Shown one piece after another: positions 1 through 6,271 of a DNA stretch of 11,763 nt. The position numbers were made by a program, and so were the translations under genes. The stretch spans positions 1 to 11,763 of the forward strand of contig JBBQVO010000104.1 in NCBI GenBank assembly GCA_038211505.1, read 5' to 3'. Numbering within the stretch: the first letter of the stretch is position 1; every line of letters begins with the position of its first letter. Under the pieces are notes generated by a model that was not told the DNA's origin, searched no databases, and saw only the letters and a list, made by a program, of their open reading frames with translations. Origin of the DNA: JBBQVO01 sp038211505 (lineage in GTDB: Bacteria > Chloroflexota > Dehalococcoidia > DSTF01 > JACRBR01).

Positions 1-1
1 G

Positions 2-160
2 ACGCAAGAAGCGATCGAGGACGCGCTCGACCTGCCGCTGCACATCGCACCGACGATGGCCGCGTTCGAGTCGGCGCTCGGCGAACGAACTGCGGCCGCG
101 GCCGGCGGGCGCGCGCATGAAGCGAGCGGCGCGACGGCCGACGTTGCGGCCGCGATCTAG
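2..160 (+). CDS. C-terminal end of a protein, probably threonine synthase (5' truncated)
   Basis: An open frame enters from the left edge and ends at TAG 158-160. It encodes 52 residues starting TQEAIEDALDLPLHIAPTM and ending in an Ala/Gly-rich tail. The TQEAI segment followed by an I-x-P-T-x-x-A-F stretch resembles the C-terminus of threonine synthase, the PLP enzyme that converts O-phosphohomoserine to threonine. No catalytic part lies in the window, so the identification rests on this short match and on the NIL-domain and MoaD-like genes that follow, a neighbourhood I associate with threonine synthase in some bacteria. The next gene starts 9 bases after the stop and its ribosome binding site overlaps the stop codon, so the two are almost certainly co-transcribed. 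Another metabolic enzyme cannot be excluded. Confidence 0.5.
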   Translation, partial: TQEAIEDALDLPLHIAPTMAAFESALGERTAAAAGGRAHEASGATADVAAAI

Positions 161-163
161 GAG
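159..163 (+). promoter_or_regulatory. Ribosome binding site overlapping the upstream stop codon
   Basis: AGGAG begins inside the TAG stop of the upstream gene and lies 6 bases before ATG 170. It fixes the start of the NIL-domain gene and indicates translational coupling. Confidence 0.75.
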
Positions 164-169
164 ATCACC

Positions 170-412
170 ATGGCGAAACAACGAGTGAAGTTTACGTTTG
201 CACAAGAGCTGATCACGATGCCGATCATCTACGAACTCGGCAAGCAGTTCAGCGTCATCACGAACGTCCGCCGCGCCGACGTCACCGACGATCGCGGCTG
301 GGTCGTGCTCGAGATCGACGGCCCGATCGACGAGATCGAGCGCGCGCTTCAGTGGGCATCAGGCAAGGGCGTCCGCGTCGATCCCGTGCAAGGCGATATC
401 GTCGAAGGGTGA
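170..412 (+). CDS. NIL-domain protein
   Basis: This 80-residue protein is essentially one NIL domain, the small ferredoxin-like domain also found at the C-terminus of methionine ABC transporter ATPases and beside some ferredoxins. The hallmark pattern is clear: a beta strand (VKFTF), an ELGKQFSVITNVRRADV core where the domain name motif N-I-L is represented by N-V-R, then GWVVLEIDG and a helix ending in KGVRVDP. Stand-alone NIL proteins are linked to sulfur amino-acid metabolism, but a biochemical role for this one is unknown. The start is firm: AGGAG at 159-163 sits 6 bases before ATG 170. It follows the probable threonine synthase by 9 bases, while the MoaD-like gene downstream is 249 bases away. 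Confidence 0.88.
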   Translation: MAKQRVKFTFAQELITMPIIYELGKQFSVITNVRRADVTDDRGWVVLEIDGPIDEIERALQWASGKGVRVDPVQGDIVEG

Positions 413-421
413 TGCCGCCGA

Positions 422-550
422 ATGTCGCGCGGGCGTAATGTAGCGCGGTCAAACAAACTGTAGCGCGGGCTTTTCAGCCCGCGCGGGGGGCCGCAGCTGT
501 ACTTCGATCGCCAAGACGAATGTAGCGCGGGCGTGTCAGCCCGCGCGAGG
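422..550 (+). repeat. Cluster of palindromic GTAGCGCGGGC-type repeats
   Basis: The gap between the NIL and MoaD-like genes (413-661) holds at least four copies or half-copies of a unit beginning TGTAGCGCGG: a degenerate one near 422-435, a truncated one at 437-450, and two full hairpins. The first hairpin pairs 463-471 with 476-484 (9 perfect base pairs, 4-base loop). The second pairs 525-532 with 539-546 (8 base pairs, 6-base loop). The last copy and its surroundings read open for a while, but nothing there looks like a gene. Such units resemble REP-like intergenic repeats; they could also end or attenuate transcription, although no T tract follows. The rest of the gap up to 661 shows only the ribosome binding site of the next gene. 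Confidence 0.8.
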
Positions 551-661
551 GCCATAACCAAGAGCATCGTCGCCGATATAGCCGAGTCGCACGACAGTGA
601 TAGCCTGCAATACAAACGAATCCCGCGCGCGAGCGCAGAGCACAGAAGTAAGGACAGATTC

Positions 662-937
662 ATGTCATCCATTCGAATACCGATGCCGCTGCGGAAGCTG
701 ACGAACGATCTGGACATCGTGCAGAGCGATGCGCCGACGCTGCGCGAAGCTGTCGACGGCCTCGAGAGTGCGTATCCCGGGATCAAGGATCGGATCGTCG
801 ACGAGGCCGGCGAGTTGCGCCGCTTCGTTAACATCTACGTCAACGGCGAAGACGTCCGCTTCTTAGACAACCTCTCGACGCCGCTAAAGGAGAAGGACGA
901 CGTAAGCATCGTCCCCGCCGTCGCCGGCGGCAGGTAG
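662..937 (+). CDS. MoaD/ThiS-family ubiquitin-like sulfur carrier protein
   Basis: This 91-residue protein has the beta-grasp pattern of MoaD/ThiS sulfur carriers: an N-terminal strand (SSIRIPMPLRKLT), a TLREAVDGLESAYPGI helix, RRFVNIYVNGEDVRFL and a C-terminal DDVSIVPAVAGGR. In the family the terminal Gly-Gly is adenylated by an E1-like enzyme and converted to a thiocarboxylate that donates sulfur. The VNIYVNGEDVRFLD segment is typical of the CysO/MoaD-like branch associated with amino-acid biosynthesis. The chosen ATG at 662 is preceded by AAGGA near 650-654 and begins the recognisable domain; an upstream in-frame ATG at 533 lies inside a palindromic repeat and is rejected. An odd point is the extra Arg after Gly-Gly, which would have to be removed or tolerated before activation. 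No E1, protease or cysteine synthase partner is visible. Confidence 0.85.
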   Translation: MSSIRIPMPLRKLTNDLDIVQSDAPTLREAVDGLESAYPGIKDRIVDEAGELRRFVNIYVNGEDVRFLDNLSTPLKEKDDVSIVPAVAGGR

Positions 938-981
938 GATCGGTTTCGAGCCAGTGTCTCGCGTGGGAGAAACGGTGATGT

Positions 982-1019
982 GGGACAGCCGTCCCGTCTG
1001 TCATCCGGCGCAGCCGGAT
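982..1019. terminator. Two adjacent hairpins between convergent genes
   Basis: Two inverted repeats occupy the 116-base gap between the convergent MoaD-like (+) and hypothetical (-) genes. GGGAC 982-986 pairs with GTCCC 991-995, and ATCCGGC 1003-1009 pairs with GCCGGAT 1013-1019 around a 3-base loop. The second is a plausible bidirectional terminator by position, but there is no T run. The first resembles another dispersed palindromic repeat. Confidence 0.4.
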
Positions 1020-1053
1020 CGCGCGCTACGCCCCAACGACTAACCGCCCACCG

Positions 1054-1593
1054 CTACGGCGTCGCCAGCAGCTTGCGCACAATCGGCGGCATCAGCGCCG
1101 CCAGCGCCGACGCGGGCTCTGAGATGTCGTTGACTTCGAAACCGCGCGGCGTCGTGCGCCACGTGCGGTAGCCCTCGACGTTGATCTTGAGGCTGCGGCA
1201 GATCTTCTTCGCCGCCGCGCCGTAGCCGACCGGCACATAGAGATAGAACGCCTGATCCGGGATCGACGCCACGCGCGCCCAGACGCGCTTCGCCTCCGCC
1301 TCCGTGATCATCTCGCGATCGGCGACCGCCGCCGTCATGATCAGATGCGTCTCGCCGGTGTTGAGCTTCTCAACGACGACGATATCGGGCGCGATCTGAT
1401 CCTCGCCGACCTGCACCGCCATCGTGACAGCCGGAATGTTCACGTGGGTGCGGTACGACGGGTATTGCGGCGTCGGGAACTCGAAGCGGACTTTGGCGAT
1501 CTCATGCGCCGCGCTGACGAGTTTTTCGCTCGTCGTGCGCTCCGTGCGCTTGAGCAGCGCGTCCATGTCTTCCCAGCGAGTATCGAGGCTCAT
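1054..1593 (-). CDS. Hypothetical protein resembling the PD-(D/E)XK (restriction-endonuclease-like) fold
   Basis: This 179-residue protein has no firm family assignment. The order of segments recalls Uma2/PD-(D/E)XK-like bacterial proteins: APDIVVVE at 68-75 (strand with an Asp), then a strand LIMTAAVAD at 84-92 where nucleases carry a Glu-Val-Glu-type site, a helix TEAEAKRVWARVA at 97-109, FYLYVPVGYGAAAKKI at 116-131, and a closing EGYRTWRT strand. The usual acidic residues in the second strand are replaced by alanines, so if the fold assignment is right the protein is probably not an active nuclease. ATG 1593 is preferred because GGAGGG lies just upstream; an in-frame ATG at 1656 would add 21 unlikely residues. 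The gene is the last of the - strand series and points toward the MoaD-like gene. The fold call is inference from pattern only. Confidence 0.6.
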   Translation of the reverse strand: MSLDTRWEDMDALLKRTERTTSEKLVSAAHEIAKVRFEFPTPQYPSYRTHVNIPAVTMAVQVGEDQIAPDIVVVEKLNTGETHLIMTAAVADREMITEAEAKRVWARVASIPDQAFYLYVPVGYGAAAKKICRSLKINVEGYRTWRTTPRGFEVNDISEPASALAALMPPIVRKLLATP

Positions 1594-1719
1594 GCGCCCT
1601 CCGGCATGCGGCGTGTCGTCTGCCCGAAGGTTAGTGCAGCCCGTCACAAAGCTCAAGCGTGGACGAAGAGCGAGCGGCCGGTGCCACCGTGACGCTCAAG
1701 CGGCTCCGAACGCGTCTAC

Positions 1720-1753
1720 AACTGTCATTCCGAGCGCAGCCGAAGAACCGCGG
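1720..1753 (+). repeat. Degenerate copy of the TCATTCTGAGCGAAGCGAAG dispersed repeat
   Basis: The 268-base gap 1594-1862 has no supported gene. At 1720 it carries a diverged copy of the unit that forms the arms of the inverted-repeat element at 11300-11428: the first 11 bases (AACTGTCATTC) are identical, followed by substitutions and one extra base. A short match (ATCTCTCCGAT) near 1767-1777 also recurs next to the left arm at 11326. No inverted partner is seen close by. Confidence 0.65.
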
Positions 1754-1862
1754 GTGCCCTGGGTGGTATCTCTCCGATCGCGGCGACCAGCCCCGATTGA
1801 GATGCGGCGGCTCCCCGCCGGATGCTCTTGCATGGATCGCGGCCGCGTCATCATGCTGCACG

Positions 1863-2459
1863 TCACGCCTTAGTCTGACCCTTCGGCGGAATCAGCTGCG
1901 CGATCCTGCGGCCCGCCGCCGAATCCGCGATGAGCGTAGCGAGCCGCTTCTCCCGCGTGTCCTCGCGCTTCGCGCTCGTCACCCAGTGGGTCGCCGTGCG
2001 TCGGTACCACGGGGCCTGTGCCTCGAAGAACGCCCACGCCTTCTTGTTGGCGCGGAAGCGCTTGTCGGCCCCCGTCGCGAGCGTCGCCGTCTGCCGCTGC
2101 TCGTAGGCATAGATCGCCGACTTCGCCTCAGAGCGCGCGGCGAACGCTGTGAGTCCAGCCGCCCGCATCAGCCCCTGTTCCGTGAGCTCGCCGACCCGCT
2201 TGATATTGATCGCGCTCCAGATGCTCGTGCGCTTTCGCGGCGTAAAGCGGATGCGGTAGCTGACGCCGTCGATCGAATTGCGGACGCCGTCGATCCAGCC
2301 GTAGCAGAGCGCGACATCGACCGACTCGGGCCAGGTGATGCTCGGCCTGCTGGATCCCTTCTTGTAGAAGCCGACCGAGAGCTCGGGCGTGTCAGCGTGA
2401 TGCTTCTCGAGCCAGGCGCGGAATGCTTTCGGCGTCGCGAAGAATGTCGGATCGGTCAC
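1863..2459 (-). CDS. YdeI/OmpD-associated (OmdA) family protein
   Basis: This 198-residue protein matches the YdeI/OmdA family (bacteriocin-protection type, pfam OmdA), whose molecular function is not established. Recognisable family segments are FATPKAFRAWLEKHH near the N-terminus, ITWPESVDVALCYGWIDG at 41-58, RFTPRKRTSIWSAIN at 71-85, then L..QGLM..AG, and a C-terminal helix with W..SAKREDTREKRL, where R..R helices are common in the family. Length fits the usual 190-200 residues. The start is GTG at 2459, which overlaps the TGA of the upstream winged-helix gene in a GTGA arrangement, so translation is probably coupled. No signal peptide is seen and the protein should be cytoplasmic. The functional link with the neighbouring DNA glycosylase-like gene is unknown. 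Confidence 0.85.
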   Translation of the reverse strand: MTDPTFFATPKAFRAWLEKHHADTPELSVGFYKKGSSRPSITWPESVDVALCYGWIDGVRNSIDGVSYRIRFTPRKRTSIWSAINIKRVGELTEQGLMRAAGLTAFAARSEAKSAIYAYEQRQTATLATGADKRFRANKKAWAFFEAQAPWYRRTATHWVTSAKREDTREKRLATLIADSAAGRRIAQLIPPKGQTKA

Positions 2460-3587
2460 GTTGTGTGTGTCCGCCGCGGTGCGTCGCCCGTCAGCGCCGT
2501 ATGTTGCGGCGCTGCGGACGCCAGAGTCACGCCGAGAAACGCCGCGTATCGCTTGGCGCCCGCCACGAACAGCGCAGTCTCGCCGACGGTGGGCGGCCTA
2601 AACCACCGCGGCTCGACGGTGACGGTCGTCGGCTTGATGGTGCGCTTCCAGGTGCCGACGACTTGCCCGGCGATGGCGATGATATTGTTGAAGAGCACGT
2701 TCTCGCGCGGGCCGAGCATGCCGACATGTCGGAGGTCGAGGACGGCGCTGCGATCAGCGTACCCGACCACGTACTCGTCGAAGTTCGGCAGCAGATGCGC
2801 GACTCGTGCTCGCTTCGTGGCCGACGGTGGCGGCGCGCCGAACCAGTACGTGACATCGCCTATCGTTTCGTGCGCGAGCGCCGGCGTCGCGTGCGATGCC
2901 CCCTCGCGCATCGGTCATGTTGAGCCCGGACCACCAGACGAAGTCCTTAAGCGTCGCCGGGCCGCGGCTCGCGAAGTAGCGGCTCGCGAGCTCGGCGAGC
3001 GACTCCTCGCGCGTGAGCGAGCGGGCATGCGGCGCGCGTTCGTCGAGCAGCGCGTAGGTCTGCTGCTTGCCGCGCATCGCGCCGCTGCAGACGATGCCGT
3101 CGAGCTCGGCGCGCATCAGTATGTGACTCAGCCGTGCCTCGCCGCTCGCGGCTTTGGTGGCGATGCCCGCGCGCGCGAAGACGGCATCGATCTCGCCCCG
3201 TGTCAGCTCATTGCCGTCGCGCAACGCAAGCTCGATCGCGGCGTTGGTGCGCGCGAACGTCGGCGCATCGAGCTCGAGCTGGCGCCGCCGGAACTCGCAC
3301 TGCGCGTTGACGCGCGGTGCCGTGAGCCGACGCATCCACTGGATGTCGTCGCGTGTGACAAAGTGCCACGTCGGGCGCAGCAGGTGCGTGCGAAGGATCG
3401 CGCCGTCGTTGAACGCGCGATCAACGTCGGCGTTCGACACGCCAGACATACGCGTGCCGATGGCCCACTTCGCGCCGCCGAAGTCTTGCGCCTGAACAGC
3501 GCCCAACGCGGCGACAACGCCGGCCGGATCGCCGGTCGACGGCGAGGTGAGGAGCTGGTTCTGGAGACGCAGGCGGGTGATGTCCAA
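2456..3587 (-). pseudogene. AlkZ-type winged-helix DNA glycosylase, split by a frameshift
   Basis: Two overlapping frames together encode one winged-helix DNA-binding domain protein (HTH_42, AlkZ/YcaQ family) of about 376 residues, the normal family length. The N-terminal part runs from TTG 3587 and contains VQAQDF (Q32-A-Q34, matching the Q-x-Q catalytic motif of AlkZ glycosylases that unhook interstrand crosslinks), AKWAIGTR, ILRTHLLRPTWHFVTRDDIQWM and RYFASRGPATLKDFVWWSGL. It goes out of frame at a run of five C (2899-2903 on the + strand). The C-terminal part resumes with ATPALAHETIGD, LLPNFDEYVVGYADR, NNIIAIAGQVVGTWKRT and FRPPTVGETALF, ending at 2456. Removing one base from the run restores one continuous frame, so it is either a recent mutation or a sequencing error. 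TTG is chosen because the domain begins there; the in-frame ATG at 3686 lies inside the tRNA gene. Confidence 0.82.
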
Positions 3588-3658
3588 CGTTGTCCGCGAT
3601 TGCTGATTCAGGATCCGCCTCGAAGGCGGGGCGTCATCGCTGGCGCAAAGACCGTGAG

Positions 3659-3748
3659 TGGCGGAGGGGGTGGGATTCGAACCCACGGCGGCTGTTACCC
3701 CGCAACCGTTTTCAAGACGGTCTCCTTAAACCACTCGGACACCCCTCC
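3659..3748 (-). tRNA. tRNA-Ser, anticodon UGA
   Basis: The reverse complement folds as a complete type II tRNA. The acceptor stem pairs 3742-3748 with 3663-3669 (GGAGGGG/CCCCTCC). The T arm has 5-bp stem 3670-3674/3682-3686 and loop TTCGAAT. The anticodon stem is 3705-3709/3717-3721 with loop CTTGAAA, giving anticodon TGA at 3712-3714, which reads UCA and related serine codons. The long variable arm between the anticodon and T stems is as expected for serine. The discriminator is G, as in bacterial tRNA-Ser, and CCA is encoded at 3659-3661. It lies 71 bases upstream of the winged-helix gene start on the same strand. Confidence 0.96.
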
Positions 3749-3967
3749 TGGTTTGGATGCGGGAGGCTGGATGCGAGAAACTGGAATCGAGATCGCAGCG
3801 CGTCGCATCGCCGACCCACGTCCGATGGCGCATTGTATCGCGGCTTAAGCGTACGTTAGACCTCGACGGGCCATCGCACTTGCGCCCGTACGCCCGCGAT
3901 CGGAACGGCGGTGAGGCTGACCGGAAACGGAACTGTCTCGCAGGCGACGCTTCGAAAAGCGGCGTCC
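3749..3967. other. Gene-free interval
   Basis: The 219 bases between the tRNA and the BatD-like gene contain no supported coding sequence. The only structure I see is the imperfect palindromic repeat at its right end, listed separately. A - strand frame continues here past the BatD-like stop, but it overlaps that gene and has no family match. Confidence 0.5.
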
Positions 3968-3971
3968 CTAC
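3943..3971 (-). repeat. Imperfect GTAGGGACG-type palindromic repeat at the end of the BatD-like gene
   Basis: On the - strand the sequence begins GTAGGGACGCCGCTTTTCG and folds as an inner stem CGCTT/AAGCG closed by the tetraloop TTCG, with a weaker outer stem. The TAG of the unit (3968-3970) is the stop codon of the BatD-like gene. It shares its GTAGGGACG beginning with the perfect hairpin at 8188-8245, and could act as a terminator. Confidence 0.55.
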
Positions 3972-4996
3972 GTGCTCGGACGCACTTCGGGCTGCTGTTC
4001 GACAGGGATCTCAGTGGTGAGCGCGATGATCTCGTATGTCGCGGTGAGGTCGGCTTCGCGGCGCTCCGGGGCGGGGCGGAAGCTGGCGAATTCGGCGGCG
4101 TCGCATTGTTCGAGGACATTGGCGGCGAGACGCGCCGGCCAGCGATCGATGCCGGCGCGCGCGGTCTCGCGTTCCAGCTCGCGGCGCGTCATCGCGTACG
4201 CAGGGAAGGCGAAGCGCTCGCTCAAATAGCCACGGAGGACGGCGGCGATGCGCGCGTAGTATTCGCCGATGTCCGTTGAAGCGAGACCTTCGGCGGCGAT
4301 CGCGTCGAGGCGCTGGCGGGCGATCTCGGCCGGGGTTGGTTCGGGCGCCGCCGGCGCAACATCGACTGGAATCGGGCGGACGCGGGCGATGCGCTGGTGC
4401 AGGATGTAGCCGAAGGCCGTGAGCGCGGCGAACATCGCGACAAAGAGCGCCGGCACCACCGCTGGCGGCGCCGGCTGCGGGATATCGAGCTGCGGCTTCA
4501 GCGGCCGCAGCGATGCGTCACCCGGCGCGAGCACTGAAGCGATCGTGATGATGCGCACGTCGGTGTGGAGCGTCGTCGCGGTGTCGCTATCGTGGACATT
4601 CACCGCGAGCGGGGCGATCGTGATTGTGCCCGTGTGAAACGACGTCAGCGTGTACGAGAGCGTCGTCCGAACGCGGCCATCGCGCGGCTCGTCGCGTGGC
4701 GTCGCGACATCAACCAGCTCCATGCCGCCGAACGCGTCGCCGAATCCCGGCCCGTCAATCGTGCCGCCATCGTCGTGATCGACAGCGATCGTCAGCATGA
4801 TCCGATCGCCGACGGTCGCCGCCGCGGGCGCCACGTCGTACGCCGCGATCGTAGGTGGCGCGGCGGCGTGCGCCAGCGTCGGAAGCGCGGCGAAGATCGA
4901 GACGAATACCATCGTTGCGATGACGGCGACTTCCGCGGCCAACTGCGCGTTCCGTCCGCAGCGTTTCGTGCGTCGTGACCCTCGGCAGCGCGTCAC
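3968..4996 (-). CDS. BatD/DUF4381-like single-pass membrane protein with signal peptide
   Basis: This 342-residue protein has an N-terminal signal sequence: an Arg/Lys-rich start, a hydrophobic stretch at about 22-40, and a probable AHA-A cleavage site at 43-45. An exported beta-rich domain (about 48-155) follows, with TVGDRIMLTIAVDH and TLTSFHTGTITIAPL resembling the BatD oxygen-tolerance domain. A proline-rich linker leads to a transmembrane helix at about 180-199. The cytoplasmic C-terminal domain (about 222-330) has IGEYYARIAAVLRGYLSERF and a T.RELE..TAR helix as in DUF4381. Such proteins usually sit with MoxR ATPase and VWA-domain genes, none of which is present here. The GTG start at 4996 overlaps the TGA of the preceding gene (GTGA), and its own stop lies in a palindromic repeat. 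The family call is based on architecture and motif pattern. Confidence 0.72.
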   Translation of the reverse strand: MTRCRGSRRTKRCGRNAQLAAEVAVIATMVFVSIFAALPTLAHAAAPPTIAAYDVAPAAATVGDRIMLTIAVDHDDGGTIDGPGFGDAFGGMELVDVATPRDEPRDGRVRTTLSYTLTSFHTGTITIAPLAVNVHDSDTATTLHTDVRIITIASVLAPGDASLRPLKPQLDIPQPAPPAVVPALFVAMFAALTAFGYILHQRIARVRPIPVDVAPAAPEPTPAEIARQRLDAIAAEGLASTDIGEYYARIAAVLRGYLSERFAFPAYAMTRRELERETARAGIDRWPARLAANVLEQCDAAEFASFRPAPERREADLTATYEIIALTTEIPVEQQPEVRPST

Positions 4997-5388
4997 ACCC
5001 TGCGCTCCAGCAGCAGTTCCGTAATCTGCGAGAGCGCGTTGTAGGTGAGGATGATCTCGTCGTTGGGGTGAAGCTCTTCGAGCTTCTTGAGGTTCTCCTC
5101 GCGCGCCTGCACGGGATCGATGACGTCGCCGAACTCCTCGCCGAAGTCGATCTTCATCTCCAGCTCATAAAGTGCGCCGTCTTCGCCGACGACGATGCAA
5201 CCGAGATCGGGGCGTTCAGCGCCGTCGAGGTTGACCTCGACGGCGTTGGTGAAGAACGCGCCAGGGAACGGCGGGAAGGGACGTAGTTCGCGGGCCGCCT
5301 CCTGCAACAGCATGCGGAGTTGCTGTGCCGTGCGGTCGACGATCAGATCGGCCTGCGCCTTACGGGCGAGCGGTTCGTGATCCGGCAT
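4993..5388 (-). CDS. Hypothetical 131-residue acidic protein
   Basis: I do not recognise a family. The protein starts MPDHEPLARKAQADLIVDRT, has a helical N-terminal half rich in Gln/Arg, then FTNAVEVNLDGAERPDLGCIVV, a strand GALYELEMKIDF, and a C-terminal helix ending in ITELLLERRV. No signal peptide or membrane segment is visible, so it should be cytoplasmic. ATG 5388 has no clear ribosome binding site. The same frame is open farther upstream, but that part is antisense-like low-complexity Arg/Ser sequence overlapping the HAD gene and is not counted. The stop overlaps the GTG start of the BatD-like gene (GTGA), which suggests coupled translation and possibly a shared function. It follows the HAD-like gene by 46 bases. 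Confidence 0.68.
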   Translation of the reverse strand: MPDHEPLARKAQADLIVDRTAQQLRMLLQEAARELRPFPPFPGAFFTNAVEVNLDGAERPDLGCIVVGEDGALYELEMKIDFGEEFGDVIDPVQAREENLKKLEELHPNDEIILTYNALSQITELLLERRV

Positions 5389-5434
5389 GGCAACAGGGTA
5401 GCGACGACGGCCGCCGTTCGACAGGTCGCGACGC

Positions 5435-6133
5435 TCACGCCCCCGGATCATCGAGCATCTCGACGATCGCAGACCGGAGGCCCGCCACGTCGCGCACGTC
5501 GGCATCCGGAACTTCGTCGGCGGAGCGTGGCTGCTGCGCGGCGTGACGGCCTGAGCGGAAGAGCACCGTCCGCATGCCGAGCTGGCGCGCGGGCGCGATG
5601 TCGTTGTCGATGCGGTCGCCGACCATGATGCATGCGGTCGGATCGACATCGAGATCCGCACAGCAGCGGAGGAACAGCCGCAGGTCGGGCTTGCGATAGC
5701 CGTGCGTTCCGGAGACTTCGCGATGGTGGAAGTACGCGCCGACCCCCGCCGCGTCGAGGACGGCGAGCGTCGTGTGCGGCTGGTTCGCCGCGAGGCCGAG
5801 ACGAACGCCGCGACCGTGAAGGTCGCCCAACAGGTCGATGATACCATCACGTAGCTCGAACGATGGCGTCTCGGCCATACGCGCGTGCATCGCCGCATAG
5901 ACGCGCTCGGCGAGGGGCCGATCGCCGGACGTCAGGCGCCAGATGATGGCGGTGTGCGCGTCCGGCGCGTAGTGCTCGACAGCCCACGCCGACGCCTCAG
6001 CGTAGCCGGCGTCGGACATCGTGACGCCGGCGCCGGCGAGCGCGCTGCGGATCGCCGCATCGATCTGGCGTTCGTGCGCGACCTCCGTGTTGATCGGCCC
6101 GCCGACATCGAAGAGCACGGCGCGCACCTGCAT
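5435..6133 (-). CDS. HAD-superfamily hydrolase-like protein with altered motifs
   Basis: This 232-residue protein has the overall plan of a class with an alpha-helical cap between motifs I and II. Motif I is VLFDVGGPIN (nucleophile D9), with Gly at position 11 where phosphatases have the acid/base Asp. Motif II is LGLAANQP (A116 where Ser/Thr is usual). Motif III is GYRKPD with K148, and motif IV is MVGDRIDNDI with D173 and D178. The cap spans about 18-90. The nucleophile, Lys and metal-binding acids remain, so it may still bind a phospho-substrate or act as a variant hydrolase. The substrate cannot be inferred. ATG 6133 is supported by AGAGG a few bases upstream. It is 46 bases upstream of the 131-residue gene and likely in the same transcript. 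Confidence 0.85.
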   Translation of the reverse strand: MQVRAVLFDVGGPINTEVAHERQIDAAIRSALAGAGVTMSDAGYAEASAWAVEHYAPDAHTAIIWRLTSGDRPLAERVYAAMHARMAETPSFELRDGIIDLLGDLHGRGVRLGLAANQPHTTLAVLDAAGVGAYFHHREVSGTHGYRKPDLRLFLRCCADLDVDPTACIMVGDRIDNDIAPARQLGMRTVLFRSGRHAAQQPRSADEVPDADVRDVAGLRSAIVEMLDDPGA

Positions 6134-6194
6134 CTTCGCCTCTTTCGTGGCGCGATCGCGCTCGGTTCCTTGTGCGGCCGTGGAAGCCGCCGAA

Positions 6195-6271
6195 CTAGTA
6201 TGATCGCAGCAACCCCAGATCCCGCTCCGCGACGTAATGCAGGATCAGTTCGCGTTCAGAGGCGTAGTCTT
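6195..6271 (-). pseudogene. Remnant of an acyl-CoA dehydrogenase C-terminus
   Basis: On the - strand this stretch aligns with the last 26 codons and stop of the intact acyl-CoA dehydrogenase at 6944-7020, at roughly 80% nucleotide identity by eye. The last 19 codons read ERELILHYVAERDLGLLRSY before TAG 6197-6195; the intact gene has NREMILNYVAEQDLGLPRSY. Two small indels break the frame farther upstream, where the sequence still corresponds to LKT-PLN. Most differences are silent or conservative, suggesting it was once a coding paralogue. The homology ends at the stop codon of the protease pseudogene, so the rest of the gene is missing. Confidence 0.8.

Noticed and set aside
533..661. Upstream in-frame ATG for the MoaD-like gene
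   Set aside because: The extra 43 residues come from a palindromic repeat, while ATG 662 has a ribosome binding site and starts the domain.
3588..3686. Upstream ATG for the winged-helix gene at 3686
   Set aside because: It lies in the T arm of tRNA-Ser; the recognisable domain begins at TTG 3587.
1659..3848. A 729-codon open frame on the + strand
   Set aside because: It runs antisense to the YdeI-like, winged-helix and tRNA-Ser genes, is Arg/Ala-rich without any family pattern, and is explained by high G+C opposite real genes.
3856..4119. A - strand 87-codon frame overlapping the BatD-like gene end
   Set aside because: Its last part looks somewhat protein-like, but it has no ribosome binding site or family match and overlaps a better gene.
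5389..5898. N-terminal extension of the 131-residue protein
   Set aside because: It overlaps the HAD-like gene in another frame and is Arg/Ser-rich shadow sequence.
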